Origin: Gammaproteobacteria bacterium
Lineage (GTDB): Bacteria; Pseudomonadota; Gammaproteobacteria; Steroidobacterales; GCA-2729495
DNA length: 64,000 nucleotides
Assembly: GCA_030583605.1 (NCBI GenBank)
Contig: CP129466.1
Coordinates: forward strand, 1,247,001-1,311,000
Reading direction: 5' to 3'
The translations under genes and the position numbers were made by a program. This document shows, piece by piece, positions 17,579 to 26,561 of this stretch. Within the stretch, counting starts at the first letter, position 1. Each line of letters begins with the position of its first letter. The notes beneath the pieces were generated by a model, which saw only the letters and a program-made list of their open reading frames with translations, was not told the origin of the DNA and searched no databases.

Positions 17579-17594
17579 AGCAAGATCCGTGCCA
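17579..17594 (-). promoter_or_regulatory. Sigma-54 promoter of fliD
   Basis: The minus-strand sequence TGGCAC-GGATC-TTGCT is a full consensus match in the flaG-fliD interval. The expected start is about 17568, giving a 48-nt leader before fliD. This makes fliD-fliS-fliT-like-PilZ a sigma-54 unit separate from the sigma-28-driven fliC. Confidence 0.88.
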
Positions 17595-17609
17595 CGACGG
17601 TGGCCCGTC

Positions 17610-17972
17610 TCAGGCCTGCTCGTCGACGGTGTGGAAACCCTGTGCGTCGATGATCGCGGCGATCTTCAGGATTTCCTCCGGGGGAAACTGGCGAATCACT
17701 TCGCCGGAGGCCGGGTCGATCACCTTGATGACCGTGCGTCCGGTGCTCTCGTCGCGCTCGAAATTGAGCTGCCGCTTCGACTCGCTGAGAAAGGCCTTGA
17801 TCTGTTCCAGCGCGCGCTCGATGTCGACCGGCGGCGTGCTGTTGCGTTCGGGCGGCCTGGTGCTGCCGCCGGCCGGCAAAGTCTTGCCGGCGGGCTCCGG
17901 TCCACGCGACGGCTCCGGGCCCTGGCGGGCGGGTGCCGTCATGGTTGCTTGCGTTGTTGCAGTGACGTTCAT
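17610..17972 (-). CDS. flaG: Flagellar protein FlaG
   Basis: FlaG is a small cytoplasmic protein that influences filament length. It is commonly encoded between flagellin and the cap gene. The 120-residue product has a disordered Pro/Ser-rich N-terminus (residues 1-45) and the FlaG domain with AFLSESKRQLNFERDESTGR, VIKVIDPASGEVIRQFPPEE and ILKIAAIIDAQGFHTVDEQA. No promoter of its own is obvious, so it may be read through from fliC past the hairpin at 18134-18159. Confidence 0.92.
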   Translation of the reverse strand: MNVTATTQATMTAPARQGPEPSRGPEPAGKTLPAGGSTRPPERNSTPPVDIERALEQIKAFLSESKRQLNFERDESTGRTVIKVIDPASGEVIRQFPPEEILKIAAIIDAQGFHTVDEQA

Positions 17973-18133
17973 GACTCGCCTCTGGCAACCGGTGCGTCAG
18001 CCCGGGTCCGGGGGGGCACTGACGCCGCCAATCGAGATGCCTGTCTTCAAGATTCCTGCCTCTATCCGCTCGCGCCTGCGGCCTGCGCTACCCGCGAGGG
18101 GCGGCAGGCCGCGTCCGGTCCGCCACCCGGGTG

Positions 18134-18159
18134 CGGTGGCCGGTTTTCACCGGCCACCG
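18134..18159 (-). terminator. Hairpin downstream of fliC (candidate terminator or attenuator)
   Basis: A perfect 11-bp inverted repeat (GGTGGCCGGT-TTTC-ACCGGCCACC plus one outer C/G pair) lies about 20 nt after the fliC stop. There is no T-run on the downstream side, so strong intrinsic termination is uncertain. It could protect the abundant fliC mRNA or reduce read-through into flaG. Confidence 0.55.
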
Positions 18160-18179
18160 TCCGGGTGTTCGGGGTCCGC

Positions 18180-19622
18180 TTACCGGAGCAGACCGAGCAC
18201 GACCTGCGGCGCGGCGTTGGCCTGGGCCAGTACCGCGACGCCAGCCTGCTGCAGGATCTGCGCCTTCGTCAGGGCCGCCGTTTCCGCCGCGAAGTCCGCG
18301 TCCTGAATCCGGCTGCGCGAGGCAGTCAGGTTCTCGGCGACCGCGGTGAGGTTCGCGATCGTGGACTCGAAGCGGTTCTGGATGGCGCCGAACTGGCTGC
18401 GCAGCGAGGACACTGCGGTCAGGGCGGCGTCGGAGCGCTGGATGGCCGTGTTGGAGTTCGCCACCGAGGTGACGCTCACGCTCGACAGCGTGACGTTGTC
18501 TTTCGCGATGGAGGTGACGCCGGAGAAGCCAATGTCGGCCGGCGTGCCGCCGAGCGTGATGTTCTCGGCGGCGGACAGCGCGATCGTGCCACGCAGCGTG
18601 CCTTCCTGGGTTCCGGCGATGCCGGTGCCCGAGGCCGTGCCCGAGCCGTTCGCGATCGACTCGGTCACGACCACGTTGCGCCCGTCGGCTGCCGTCAGCG
18701 TGAACGTGGTGCCGGACACCGAAGCCGATACGCCCGTCTGCGAGGAGAACAGGTTCACCTGGGCGGCGACGTCGGCGGCGGTGAGCGATGCGCCCGAGGC
18801 GATGTTGCCCGTGCCGGAGTAGACGGCCACGCCGTTGACTGTCAGGTTGTAGGTGGAGGTGCCACCTGCGCTGCTTACGGTCGAGAACGTGCCGGAGCTG
18901 ACGTTGGTGGCCGTGGCAGTGAGGCCCGAGACGCCCGCGGCGTTGATCGCATTGATCTTCGCGTAGGCGCTGTCGGACGTCTGGCCAGCCTGGGTGCCGG
19001 CGGCGCTGGCGCGTATGGCGACAGCATTGCCAGAGCCGACAGCGATCGTCACGCTGCCGTCCGTCAGGGCATTGGCGGAGACGGCCGTGCCGGTCTGGGT
19101 GGCAATCTGGCCGAGCTGGTCGGCACGCACGCCGGTCGTCAGGTTCACGCCGATCGTCTCGCCGACGTTGGCACCGACCTGGAACTGGGCGGCGCCGAAG
19201 CTGCCGTCGAGCACCTTCTGGCCGTTGAACGAGGTCTGCGAGGCGATCCGGTTCACTTCGGCCAGGCGCTGCTGCACTTCCTGGTCGAGGGCGGCGCGGT
19301 CAGACGCGGAATTCGTCGAGTTCGCGGCCTGGACGGCCAGCTCGCGGATGCGCTGCAGGTTGTTGGTCAGTTCATCGAGCGCGGATTCGGCGGTCTGGGC
19401 GAGCGAGATGCCGTCGTTGGCATTGCGCACTGCCTGGTTCAGGCCGCGGATCTGCGTCGTGAAGCGGTTGGCGATCGCGAGCCCCGCCGCATCGTCCTTG
19501 GCGCTGTTGATGCGCAGGCCGGACGACAGACGCTGCAACGCGGTCGCGAGGGTGCTGTCGGAGCGCGACAGATTGCGCTGCGCGTTCAGCGACAGGACGT
19601 TCGTGTTGATGACTACTGGCAT
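18180..19622 (-). CDS. fliC: Flagellin FliC
   Basis: FliC polymerises into the flagellar filament. The 480-residue product has the conserved N-terminal helices (MPVVINTNVLSLNAQRNLSR, LQRLSSGLRINSAKDDAAGL), the TLR5-type segment LQRIRELAVQ, a variable Gly/Ser/Thr-rich central region (about residues 170-370), and the conserved C-terminus ILQQAGVAVLAQANAAPQVV. The ATG has AAGGAG upstream, and a sigma-28 promoter lies 124 nt before it. It is the only flagellin gene in the window. Confidence 0.97.
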   Translation of the reverse strand: MPVVINTNVLSLNAQRNLSRSDSTLATALQRLSSGLRINSAKDDAAGLAIANRFTTQIRGLNQAVRNANDGISLAQTAESALDELTNNLQRIRELAVQAANSTNSASDRAALDQEVQQRLAEVNRIASQTSFNGQKVLDGSFGAAQFQVGANVGETIGVNLTTGVRADQLGQIATQTGTAVSANALTDGSVTIAVGSGNAVAIRASAAGTQAGQTSDSAYAKINAINAAGVSGLTATATNVSSGTFSTVSSAGGTSTYNLTVNGVAVYSGTGNIASGASLTAADVAAQVNLFSSQTGVSASVSGTTFTLTAADGRNVVVTESIANGSGTASGTGIAGTQEGTLRGTIALSAAENITLGGTPADIGFSGVTSIAKDNVTLSSVSVTSVANSNTAIQRSDAALTAVSSLRSQFGAIQNRFESTIANLTAVAENLTASRSRIQDADFAAETAALTKAQILQQAGVAVLAQANAAPQVVLGLLR

Positions 19623-19966
19623 GACTGCCTCTCCTTACAGAGTGTGATGAGTCCTAGTTAACGCACGCGCTTTCCGGATCCCGATAACGGCCACTTGACT
19701 TGTGGCAAGCGCCCCACACGGGATCTTTGAGCCATTGCGACGGTTTTATCGGCAGGGCGGCCGCCGACTTTAAGGAGCAGGCTGTGACCGCCGTCGCAGA
19801 ACCACGGTGTCGGTCGTGGCGTGCGCGAATGCGGGCATGCTGCGCCAGCCACACGGAATATTGTCAAATGCCGCTGCGGGCCGGCTGCGGGCAGTGCCTG
19901 CCGCAATTCGGCACACGCCGCTGCGTGCGGCCGCAACGAGGGTCGGGCTTGGTATCATCCGGCCTG
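19623..19966. other. Divergent intergenic region between fliC and the PPC/dockerin-like gene
   Basis: This 344-nt gap holds the fliC leader with its ribosome-binding site, the sigma-28 promoter at 19746-19772, and upstream DNA of the plus-strand secreted-protein gene. A TATCAT element at 19953-19958 sits 8 nt before that gene's ATG. Open frames crossing the gap are not supported by composition or motifs. Confidence 0.6.
19746..19772 (-). promoter_or_regulatory. Sigma-28 (FliA) promoter of fliC
   Basis: On the minus strand the -35 element is TAAAGTCG and the -10 element is GCCGATAA, separated by exactly 11 nt. This is an almost perfect match to the FliA consensus (TAAAGTTT-N11-GCCGATAA). The start point is expected near 19739, giving a leader of about 117 nt for fliC. 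Confidence 0.93.
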
Positions 19967-21211
19967 ATGGTGCAGTCACAACCACAAGAAGAGACTGCAG
20001 TCGGGCTGTGCCCGGACACCCGGCAGCGGGTGTCGCCGACGCCGTTGGCCGTGCTGTGGCTCTGCATCCTGTCCTTCGGTAACGCCACCGCGGCCCCCGT
20101 CAATGACCGCCTCGCCAACGCGAGTGACCTTTCCGGAACAGGCGGTGAGGTGCTTGCGACCAACGTCGGGGCCACGGGAGAGAATTTCGAACCCGACCAC
20201 GCCGGCCAGAGCAGTCCGCGAGCCTCCGTCTGGTTTGAGTGGACCGCACCGGGAAGCGGTGTGCTGCGGCTCGATACCCACGGCAGCGGTTTCGACACCA
20301 CGCTCGCGGTCTACACCGGCTCGACGATGTGGCTGCTGAACGAGCGGGCGAGCAACGACGACAGCGAGGGTGTGCAGAGCGCGGTCAGCGTCAACGCGGT
20401 GTCAGGAACCGTGTATCGCATCGCGGTCGATGGTTTCGCGGCCGATGCGGGCGAATTCGTCCTCCATTACGCCTGGTCGCCCGATGGTGCGCCGGTGAAC
20501 GACGCCTTCGCGACGCGGACCATGCTGGCCGGCGCCGCGGCGAGTGCGTCGGGCTCGAACTTCGGCGCCACCGGTGAACCCGGTGAGCCCGATCATGCGC
20601 TGATCTCCGCTCCTGCGGCTTCGGCGTGGTGGTCATGGACGGCGCCGGCGGCCGGCCGTGTGACGGTCTCGACCGCGGGTAGCGGCTTCGACACGGTACT
20701 GGCCGTGTATACCGGGAACGCCACCGACCAGTTGAGCGGAATCGCCTCCAATGACGACCATATGGACCTCACCAGCCAGGTGGTTTTCGCAGCGTCCGCC
20801 GGCACCGCCTACGGCATTGCCGTGGACGGCTTCGGCGAGTCGCGCGGCTACGTGGAACTGGCCGTGACGTTTGAAGCGGATGGCGGCGCGGATAGCGATG
20901 CCGACGGCGTAAGCGACCTGTGGGACAACTGCCTGCTGGCGCAGAACGGGCCGCTGCGTCCGGACGCCGGCGGCAACAGCCAGCTCGACGCGGATGCCGA
21001 TGGCTTCGGCAACGCCTGCGACGCCGACCTCGACAACAGCGGCGGAATCGTCAATTTCGCCGATCTCGCAGCGTTTCGTGCGGTATTCGGTGGTGTGAGC
21101 GGCGTGGCTGACCTGAACGGCTCGGGCGGCATCGTCAATTTTGCGGACCTCGCCTTGTTCCGCTCGTTGTTCGGCAAAGCGGCCGGTCCGTCGGGCATGG
21201 CGCAGCCGTAG
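19967..21211 (+). CDS. Secreted protein with two PPC-like modules, thrombospondin type 3 repeats and a dockerin-like tail
   Basis: The 414-residue product has an N-terminal export signal (hydrophobic stretch about residues 27-41, then ATAAPVND). Two tandem beta modules follow (about 45-170 and 175-302), sharing NFGATGE/NVGATGE, EPDHA, W-F/S-WTAP, GSGFDT-LAVYTG and SNDD, as in bacterial pre-peptidase C-type domains. A calcium-binding thrombospondin type 3 stretch follows (307-355, DSDADGVSDLWDNC, DADADGFGNACD). Two EF-hand-like units end the protein (354-377 and 381-404), each containing SGGIVNFADLA as in dockerin domains. No catalytic domain is seen. It stands alone between fliC and flgL on the opposite strand. 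Function is unknown; a surface or extracellular adhesive or scaffold role is inferred. Confidence 0.8.
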   Translation: MVQSQPQEETAVGLCPDTRQRVSPTPLAVLWLCILSFGNATAAPVNDRLANASDLSGTGGEVLATNVGATGENFEPDHAGQSSPRASVWFEWTAPGSGVLRLDTHGSGFDTTLAVYTGSTMWLLNERASNDDSEGVQSAVSVNAVSGTVYRIAVDGFAADAGEFVLHYAWSPDGAPVNDAFATRTMLAGAAASASGSNFGATGEPGEPDHALISAPAASAWWSWTAPAAGRVTVSTAGSGFDTVLAVYTGNATDQLSGIASNDDHMDLTSQVVFAASAGTAYGIAVDGFGESRGYVELAVTFEADGGADSDADGVSDLWDNCLLAQNGPLRPDAGGNSQLDADADGFGNACDADLDNSGGIVNFADLAAFRAVFGGVSGVADLNGSGGIVNFADLALFRSLFGKAAGPSGMAQP

Positions 21212-21258
21212 GCGGGGGCCGGGGTCGCCGCACCTTCGCGGGCCGCAGAGGCGGCCGA

Positions 21259-22452
21259 TTACAGCAGATCGAACAACGATAGCGCCCGCGTCTGGGCGAA
21301 CACCTTCTGCGCGGCTTCGAGCGCGGTCAGGTTGGTCTCGAGATCCGAGATCGCCTTCGGGTAATCGACATCGCGCACCGTCGACAGCGTGGTTTGCAGC
21401 TGCAACGTGAGCTCCTCGTTGTTGGAGCGTTGCTCGTCGATCGCATTCAGGCGTGCGCCGATGGTGCCGCGTACGTTGCCGAGGTGAGTCTCGGCCTGGT
21501 CGAGGTCGAGCAGTGCAGCGTTCAGTTCATTCTGGAAACCGGCCCGACCCGCAGGCGACAAGGTGTCGCCCTCGAGCGCGGTGATGAGCCGGCTCACCAT
21601 GTCGAAGGCATTGCGGTTGGCGCTCGGTTGCACGCTGAAGCTGTCGCCTGCGGTGGGCACGCCGTCGAAACGTACCGTGGCGCCGCGGAAGCTGATGGCC
21701 TCGCCGCTGCTCCAGCTTCCGCTGGCGATGCTGTTGCCGCCGGAGTCCGTGACCGCGAATGTCTCCGGTGAAGTGAACGTGATGGTGTAGGAGTCGCTCA
21801 CCCAGGCCGAGGCATCGCTGATCACCGCGGAGCTGAAGAAGGCCGTGCCGAGATTGCCGGCCGCGCTGTCGACCGCGAAGGTGCCGTTGCCGTCACGGAT
21901 GGCGAAAAAAACCTCCGAGCCCGGGTCGTTCTCGCGGATCACACGGTTGTCGCCGATGCGCTGCATGCGCACTCCGGCATCGCCGTTGTAGAGGGCAGCG
22001 CCGCCGGCCATCGCGACCGGCGCTGCATCGACGGCATTGCCGGCGAACAGGTGGCGACCCTCGCCGTCCTGGCTGTTGGCGACATTGACCATGCTCGCGA
22101 GCAGTTCCCGCATCTCGGCGGCGATGGCGGCACGGGTCTCGTTCGTCTGGACGCCACCGCCGGCCTGGACCGCGAGTTCCCGCACGCGGGCGAGGGCGTT
22201 GCCGAACTGGTCGAGAGCGTTTTCGCCCAGCGCCAGTCGGCGGCGCACCGACTCCGCGTTGGCGCCGAAGTTCTCGATGCGGTCGAGCCCCTGGCGCAGC
22301 GCGATCGCCTGGCTCGCACCGGCAGGGTCGTCTGCCGCGGTGTTGATTCGCAGCCCGGTGGATACCTGCTTCTGGATGCGCGCAACCTCGGCCTGCCGCC
22401 GATAGACGTCGGCGAGCCACTGTAGCTGCAGGCTGCGGCTGGAGATGCGCAT
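21259..22452 (-). CDS. flgL: Flagellar hook-filament junction protein FlgL
   Basis: FlgL (HAP3) links the hook to the filament. The 397-residue product has flagellin-like ends: N-terminal MRISSRSLQLQWLADVYRRQ, QKQVSTGLRINTAADDPAGA, and C-terminal DYPKAISDLETNLTALEAAQ followed by KVFAQTRALSLFDLL. The central part is variable. Its ATG abuts the flgK stop (TAA-ATG), and it is the last gene of the flgB-L operon, facing the tail of the secreted-protein gene 47 nt away. Confidence 0.94.
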   Translation of the reverse strand: MRISSRSLQLQWLADVYRRQAEVARIQKQVSTGLRINTAADDPAGASQAIALRQGLDRIENFGANAESVRRRLALGENALDQFGNALARVRELAVQAGGGVQTNETRAAIAAEMRELLASMVNVANSQDGEGRHLFAGNAVDAAPVAMAGGAALYNGDAGVRMQRIGDNRVIRENDPGSEVFFAIRDGNGTFAVDSAAGNLGTAFFSSAVISDASAWVSDSYTITFTSPETFAVTDSGGNSIASGSWSSGEAISFRGATVRFDGVPTAGDSFSVQPSANRNAFDMVSRLITALEGDTLSPAGRAGFQNELNAALLDLDQAETHLGNVRGTIGARLNAIDEQRSNNEELTLQLQTTLSTVRDVDYPKAISDLETNLTALEAAQKVFAQTRALSLFDLL

Positions 22453-24345
22453 TTAGCGGATGATCCCGATCAGTGTCTGGAACAGCTCGTCGGCAACGGC
22501 GATGATCTTGCTGGCGGCCTGGTACGCCTGCTGGTAGCGCAGCAGGTTGGCGGCTTCCTCGTCGAGGTTGACTCCGCCGACCGCATCGAAGTCGAGCTGG
22601 GCCTGCTCGCGCAGCGCGCCCTGCACCTGCAGGTCCTGGCTGTGACGCTGGGCCGCGGTGCCGACGGTGGCGACCAGCCGTGTCGAGAGGTCGTCCGCCG
22701 AGACCTGGCCGCCGGCCAGGTAGCCGCGTCGCGCGACCCGTGCGAGTTCGAGGGCATTGCCGTTGTCGGCGCTGCCCGGTGGCGTCGGCAGTACGTCGAA
22801 GCGGTCGCCGGTGGCCGGGCTGCCGGAGACGCGAACCGTCCAGCCGTTGAAGTTGATGTCCGCGCCGCTGGTATAGGCGAGCGGCCCGCTCAGGTCGTTA
22901 TTGGCACCGTCGTAGACGCGGAAGGTGCCGGCCGACTCGAAGCGCAGCTGCACTGGCTGCTGCAGGGCGGGATTCGTGACGTCGGAGATGCCGCCCAGCG
23001 CAATGGTCGCATCCGAGGCGTTGCCGAGGAGCCGGGACGTGCGCACGGGCGCCGCCGCGGCGATACTGCCGGCATCGGCGATCGACAGCGCGACGCGCGA
23101 CGCGGCATCCGTCACCGGGCGCACCAGGAAGCGGTCGTTGGTGGCCGCGCCGGCCGACACGCTGAGCGCGAGGCCGTCGAACAGGAACGGGTCGGCGACG
23201 CTGCCGGTGCCGGTCATCGTGAGGGGCTGGCCGGTGCCTGCGTCGGCGAGCGACCATGCGGTGCCGTCAAAGCGCAGTTCGTAGTCGCGGGCCTGCAATG
23301 CCGTGGCATCCGCGACGGTTGCGGTCAACGTGGCCGCGCCGGCATTGCGCGCGCTGCCGGCGACCAGGGGCTGCAGGGTGCTGAAGAATGTGCCGCCGAG
23401 GTTGCCACGCGCATCCACGCCGAGCGCGTGTTGTTCGTTGAAGGCGTTGGTGATCGTGGCGGCCAGCAGCCCCAGTTCGCGCCGCGCCGGGTCGAGCGCC
23501 TCGCTGCGGAAGGCCAGCAGGCCACCGAGTTCGCCGCCCGACACGACCCGGGAGATCGGTCGTGACTCTGCGCCGAAGTCGATGTTGATCTGGAGTCGGG
23601 TAGGGTCGAACTCATCCTGCGCGAGCGTCAGCTCGGCGCTGTTGATGCCGAGGACCAGCGGCTGTCCGTTACCGATCATCACGGTAGTGGTGCCGTCGGC
23701 CTGTTTGAGCACGTTCGCATCGATGAGCCGGCTGAGTTCGCCAAGCAGCGCATCGCGCTGGTCGAGCAGGTCGTTGGCGCCGGATGCGCCACGCGCCAGG
23801 GTTTCATTGATGGTGGCGAGCGACTTCGCAATCGCGTTGATGCGGCCGGTCACGTCGGCGAGACGCCGGTCCACCTCGTCGCCGAAGCGCTCGAGCTGGG
23901 TGCCGAGTTGCTGGAAGCGGCCGGAGAGCGAGTCGCCCTGCGCGAGCAGCGCCTGGCGGCTGGCGGCCGAGGTCGGATCCCTGCCGAGCAGTTCCACCTG
24001 GTCGAAGAAAGCCTGGATGCTGCGGTCGAGGCCGAGGTCCGGGTTGCCGATCAGCCCGTCGAGTCGTGCGGCGAGGTCGCTCATGATCTGCGCCCGGCCC
24101 TCCATGCTGGAGATGCCACGCAGCGACTCGCCGAGAAACGCGTCATAGAGCCGTTCGACGCCGGTGACGCGCACGCCCGAGCCGAGGTCTGCCGTGAGCC
24201 CGGCGCCGGTCGTTATGGCTTCCGCCTGCACGATGCGTCGGCGCACGTATCCATCCGTGCCGGCATTGGCGACGTTGTTGCTGGTGGCCTCGAGGCCGCG
24301 CTGGGCCGCCACCAGTCCGGAGAGTCCGGTGCTAATGATCGACAT
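22453..24345 (-). CDS. flgK: Flagellar hook-filament junction protein FlgK
   Basis: FlgK (HAP1) is the first junction protein on the hook. The 630-residue product begins MSIISTGLSGLVAAQRGLEA followed by the rod/hook motif TSNNVANAGTDGYVRR, has FlgK-typical RFQQLGTQLERFGDEVDRRL and LDQRDALLGELSRL segments, and ends with LLRYQQAYQAASKIIAVADE followed by LFQTLIGIIR. The length is somewhat above E. coli FlgK (547) because of the variable central domains. It directly precedes flgL. Confidence 0.96.
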   Translation of the reverse strand: MSIISTGLSGLVAAQRGLEATSNNVANAGTDGYVRRRIVQAEAITTGAGLTADLGSGVRVTGVERLYDAFLGESLRGISSMEGRAQIMSDLAARLDGLIGNPDLGLDRSIQAFFDQVELLGRDPTSAASRQALLAQGDSLSGRFQQLGTQLERFGDEVDRRLADVTGRINAIAKSLATINETLARGASGANDLLDQRDALLGELSRLIDANVLKQADGTTTVMIGNGQPLVLGINSAELTLAQDEFDPTRLQINIDFGAESRPISRVVSGGELGGLLAFRSEALDPARRELGLLAATITNAFNEQHALGVDARGNLGGTFFSTLQPLVAGSARNAGAATLTATVADATALQARDYELRFDGTAWSLADAGTGQPLTMTGTGSVADPFLFDGLALSVSAGAATNDRFLVRPVTDAASRVALSIADAGSIAAAAPVRTSRLLGNASDATIALGGISDVTNPALQQPVQLRFESAGTFRVYDGANNDLSGPLAYTSGADINFNGWTVRVSGSPATGDRFDVLPTPPGSADNGNALELARVARRGYLAGGQVSADDLSTRLVATVGTAAQRHSQDLQVQGALREQAQLDFDAVGGVNLDEEAANLLRYQQAYQAASKIIAVADELFQTLIGIIR

Positions 24346-24395
24346 GGCTCGAATCCGGTGTGCGGGTCAGGGCGTGCATGGGTCGGGTCGTCACA

Positions 24396-25391
24396 TCACA
24401 AGGTCGGCACGCGCAGCGAATTCTTGAACTGCGCGATCAGGTCATTGAAGCGCGGGCTCGCGAGGATTGAACGTAACTTGCCGGCGTAGCCCGGATCGGT
24501 TGCGTAACCGGCGGCCTGCAGCGAATCGGCATATCTCTCCGCCTGCGCGCCATTCGCCAGCGCGCTGGCGTAGCGCGGATTGCCCTTCATGAACTGCACA
24601 TAATCGGCAAACGCGGAACTGAGGTCCGGGTAGGCGCGAAACGACGCCACCTGCGGTTTCGGCAGCCCATCCTCGAACTCGAGCGTGCGCACGCTGACGC
24701 GTTCGCCGCCCCAGCGGGTGTCGGCCTTGATGTTGAACGGGTTGTTGCCGCTCTGTCCGCCGCCGTCGCGCGCCACGTTGCGGCCCCAGCCGGTCTCCAG
24801 CGCGGCTTGCGCGACGATGGCGCGCGGCTCCACGCCGAGTTCCCTGCCGGCGCGCTCGGCCAGCGGCCAGACGTCGCGCACGAACTCCTCAGGTGTCGCC
24901 GGGCGCCAGTTGCGCCATGACGGCGAGAGCGCTCCGAAATCCACCTCGGGCAAGGTCCCGGCGGCCTGCAGCGCCGCATGGTCCGGCATCAGCTGCTCGA
25001 AGCGGGCGCCTGGCGGGGACGGCAGGGCCGGCTCGCGGGCCGCGACGAAATCGCGTGCCGTCAGTTCGCGGGAATGAGCGGCGGGATCGCTGACCGCGTC
25101 CTGCGCCAACTGGCGGGTCAGTAACTCGGCGATGCCGAGACCCTTGCCGCGGCTCATCTCCAGCGCAACCTGCCGGTCGAACATGTCGCGATAGGTCTTG
25201 TCGCCGCCGGTGCCGAAAACGTCGCCGGCCGAGCGCATGGTCTGCAGCATCATCTGCACGAACAGCGCTTCGAACTGGCGCGCCGTCTCAGCCGTGACCG
25301 TGCGGGAGTCCGCCGCGGCGTGCGCGCGCAGTTGCGCGAGCCCGGCGAAGTCCATGGTCGTCTGCGGTGGCTGGTTGGTGATCGAGGCCAT
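24396..25391 (-). CDS. flgJ: Rod scaffold and peptidoglycan hydrolase FlgJ (two-domain type)
   Basis: FlgJ caps the growing rod and cuts peptidoglycan so it can pass. The 331-residue product has the N-terminal rod-scaffold domain (about residues 20-100, RQFEALFVQMMLQTMRSAGD, YRDMFDRQVALEMSRGKGLG) and a C-terminal glucosaminidase-type domain (about 165-325) with catalytic-region ALETGWGRNVARDGG, SGNNPFNIKAD and FRAYPDLSSAFADYVQFMKG. This fused form is usual in beta- and gammaproteobacteria. It lies between flgI and flgK. Confidence 0.95.
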   Translation of the reverse strand: MASITNQPPQTTMDFAGLAQLRAHAAADSRTVTAETARQFEALFVQMMLQTMRSAGDVFGTGGDKTYRDMFDRQVALEMSRGKGLGIAELLTRQLAQDAVSDPAAHSRELTARDFVAAREPALPSPPGARFEQLMPDHAALQAAGTLPEVDFGALSPSWRNWRPATPEEFVRDVWPLAERAGRELGVEPRAIVAQAALETGWGRNVARDGGGQSGNNPFNIKADTRWGGERVSVRTLEFEDGLPKPQVASFRAYPDLSSAFADYVQFMKGNPRYASALANGAQAERYADSLQAAGYATDPGYAGKLRSILASPRFNDLIAQFKNSLRVPTL

Positions 25392-25404
25392 GGCGTGCCG
25401 CCCG

Positions 25405-26541
25405 TCAGATCACCAGCAGTTCCGCGCGCAGCGCACCCGCTTCGCGCAAGGCTTCGAGGATCGCCACCAGGTCGCCCGGGGCGGCGCCGACCTCGTTGAC
25501 GGCCTTGACGATGTCGTTCAGGTCCACGCCGGGGTGGAACAGGAACATGCGCCGGTTGTCCTGCGCGATCTCGATATTGCTCTGTGGCGTGACGACCGTC
25601 GTGCCCTGCTCGGCAAAGGGCTGCGGCTGGCTGACGTTGAAATCCTCGGTGATGCTGACCACCAGCGAGCCGTGCGAGACGGCGGCCGGCGTCACGCGCA
25701 CACGGGAGTTGATCACCACCGTGCCGGTGCGCGAGTTGATGATGACCCTGGCCGGGGCGTCGCCCGGAGTGACCTCCAGGTTCTCGATGGTCGAGAGAAA
25801 CGCAATGCGGTCGCTCGCGGTGACCGGGGCCGATACGCGGATCGAGGTCGGGTCGAGCGGCATTGCGGTGTCTTTGCCGAGCAGCTTGTTGATGCTCTCG
25901 GCCAGGTGGGCCGCGGTCGTGAAGTCCGGCTGGTGCAGGTTGAGCATCAGGTAATCGTTGCCGGCGAACTGCGTGGGCACTTCGCGCTCGACGGTGGCTC
26001 CGTTCGGAATCCGGCCCACGCTCGGCACGTTGATCGACACCCGCGAACCGTCCTGGCCCGAGGTACCGAGGCCGCCGACCGCGAGGTTGCCCTGCGCGAT
26101 CGCGTAGATCTGCCCGTCCATGCCTTTGAGCGGCGTGATCAGCAGCGTGCCGCCGCGCAGGCTCTTGGCGTTGGCGATCGAGGATACCGTGACGTCGATG
26201 GTCTGGCCCGGCTTGGCGAACGGCGGCAGGTCCGCATGTACCGCCACCGCGGCGATATTCTTCAGCTGCAGGTCCGTGCCCGCCGGCAGGTTCACGCCGA
26301 GCCGCTCCAGCATGCTGAGGAGGCTCTGGGTCGTGAAGGGCGCCTGCGTGGTCTGGTCACCGGTTCCATCGAGGCCGACGACGAGGCCGTAGCCGATCAG
26401 CTGGTTGTTGCGTACGCCGGCGACGGAGGTGAGATCCTTGATGCGCTCGGCGCGCGCCTCGCCCCCGGAGAGCAGCACCAGGATCATGGCTGTGAACAGC
26501 CAGACGACCTGCACCACCTGGGCCTTGCTACGTTCGTTCAT
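25405..26541 (-). CDS. flgI: Flagellar P-ring protein FlgI
   Basis: FlgI forms the periplasmic P ring around the rod. The 378-residue precursor has a signal peptide (hydrophobic residues about 9-26, ending [11 protein letters not shown]) and the very conserved mature start [20 protein letters not shown] followed by [28 protein letters not shown] and the C-terminal [20 protein letters not shown] are further matches. MNERSKAQ is preferred as start because it lies 20 nt after flgH and gives a proper signal peptide. An 11-residue longer frame is open. Confidence 0.95.
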   Translation of the reverse strand: MNERSKAQVVQVVWLFTAMILVLLSGGEARAERIKDLTSVAGVRNNQLIGYGLVVGLDGTGDQTTQAPFTTQSLLSMLERLGVNLPAGTDLQLKNIAAVAVHADLPPFAKPGQTIDVTVSSIANAKSLRGGTLLITPLKGMDGQIYAIAQGNLAVGGLGTSGQDGSRVSINVPSVGRIPNGATVEREVPTQFAGNDYLMLNLHQPDFTTAAHLAESINKLLGKDTAMPLDPTSIRVSAPVTASDRIAFLSTIENLEVTPGDAPARVIINSRTGTVVINSRVRVTPAAVSHGSLVVSITEDFNVSQPQPFAEQGTTVVTPQSNIEIAQDNRRMFLFHPGVDLNDIVKAVNEVGAAPGDLVAILEALREAGALRAELLVI

Positions 26542-26561
26542 CTGGGTCGCTCCCGAATCTC

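Noticed and set aside
17562..19661. Plus-strand 699-codon frame across flaG and fliC
   Set aside because: It is antisense to two clear flagellar genes and has shadow-type composition rich in Arg, Gly and Ala with no domain.
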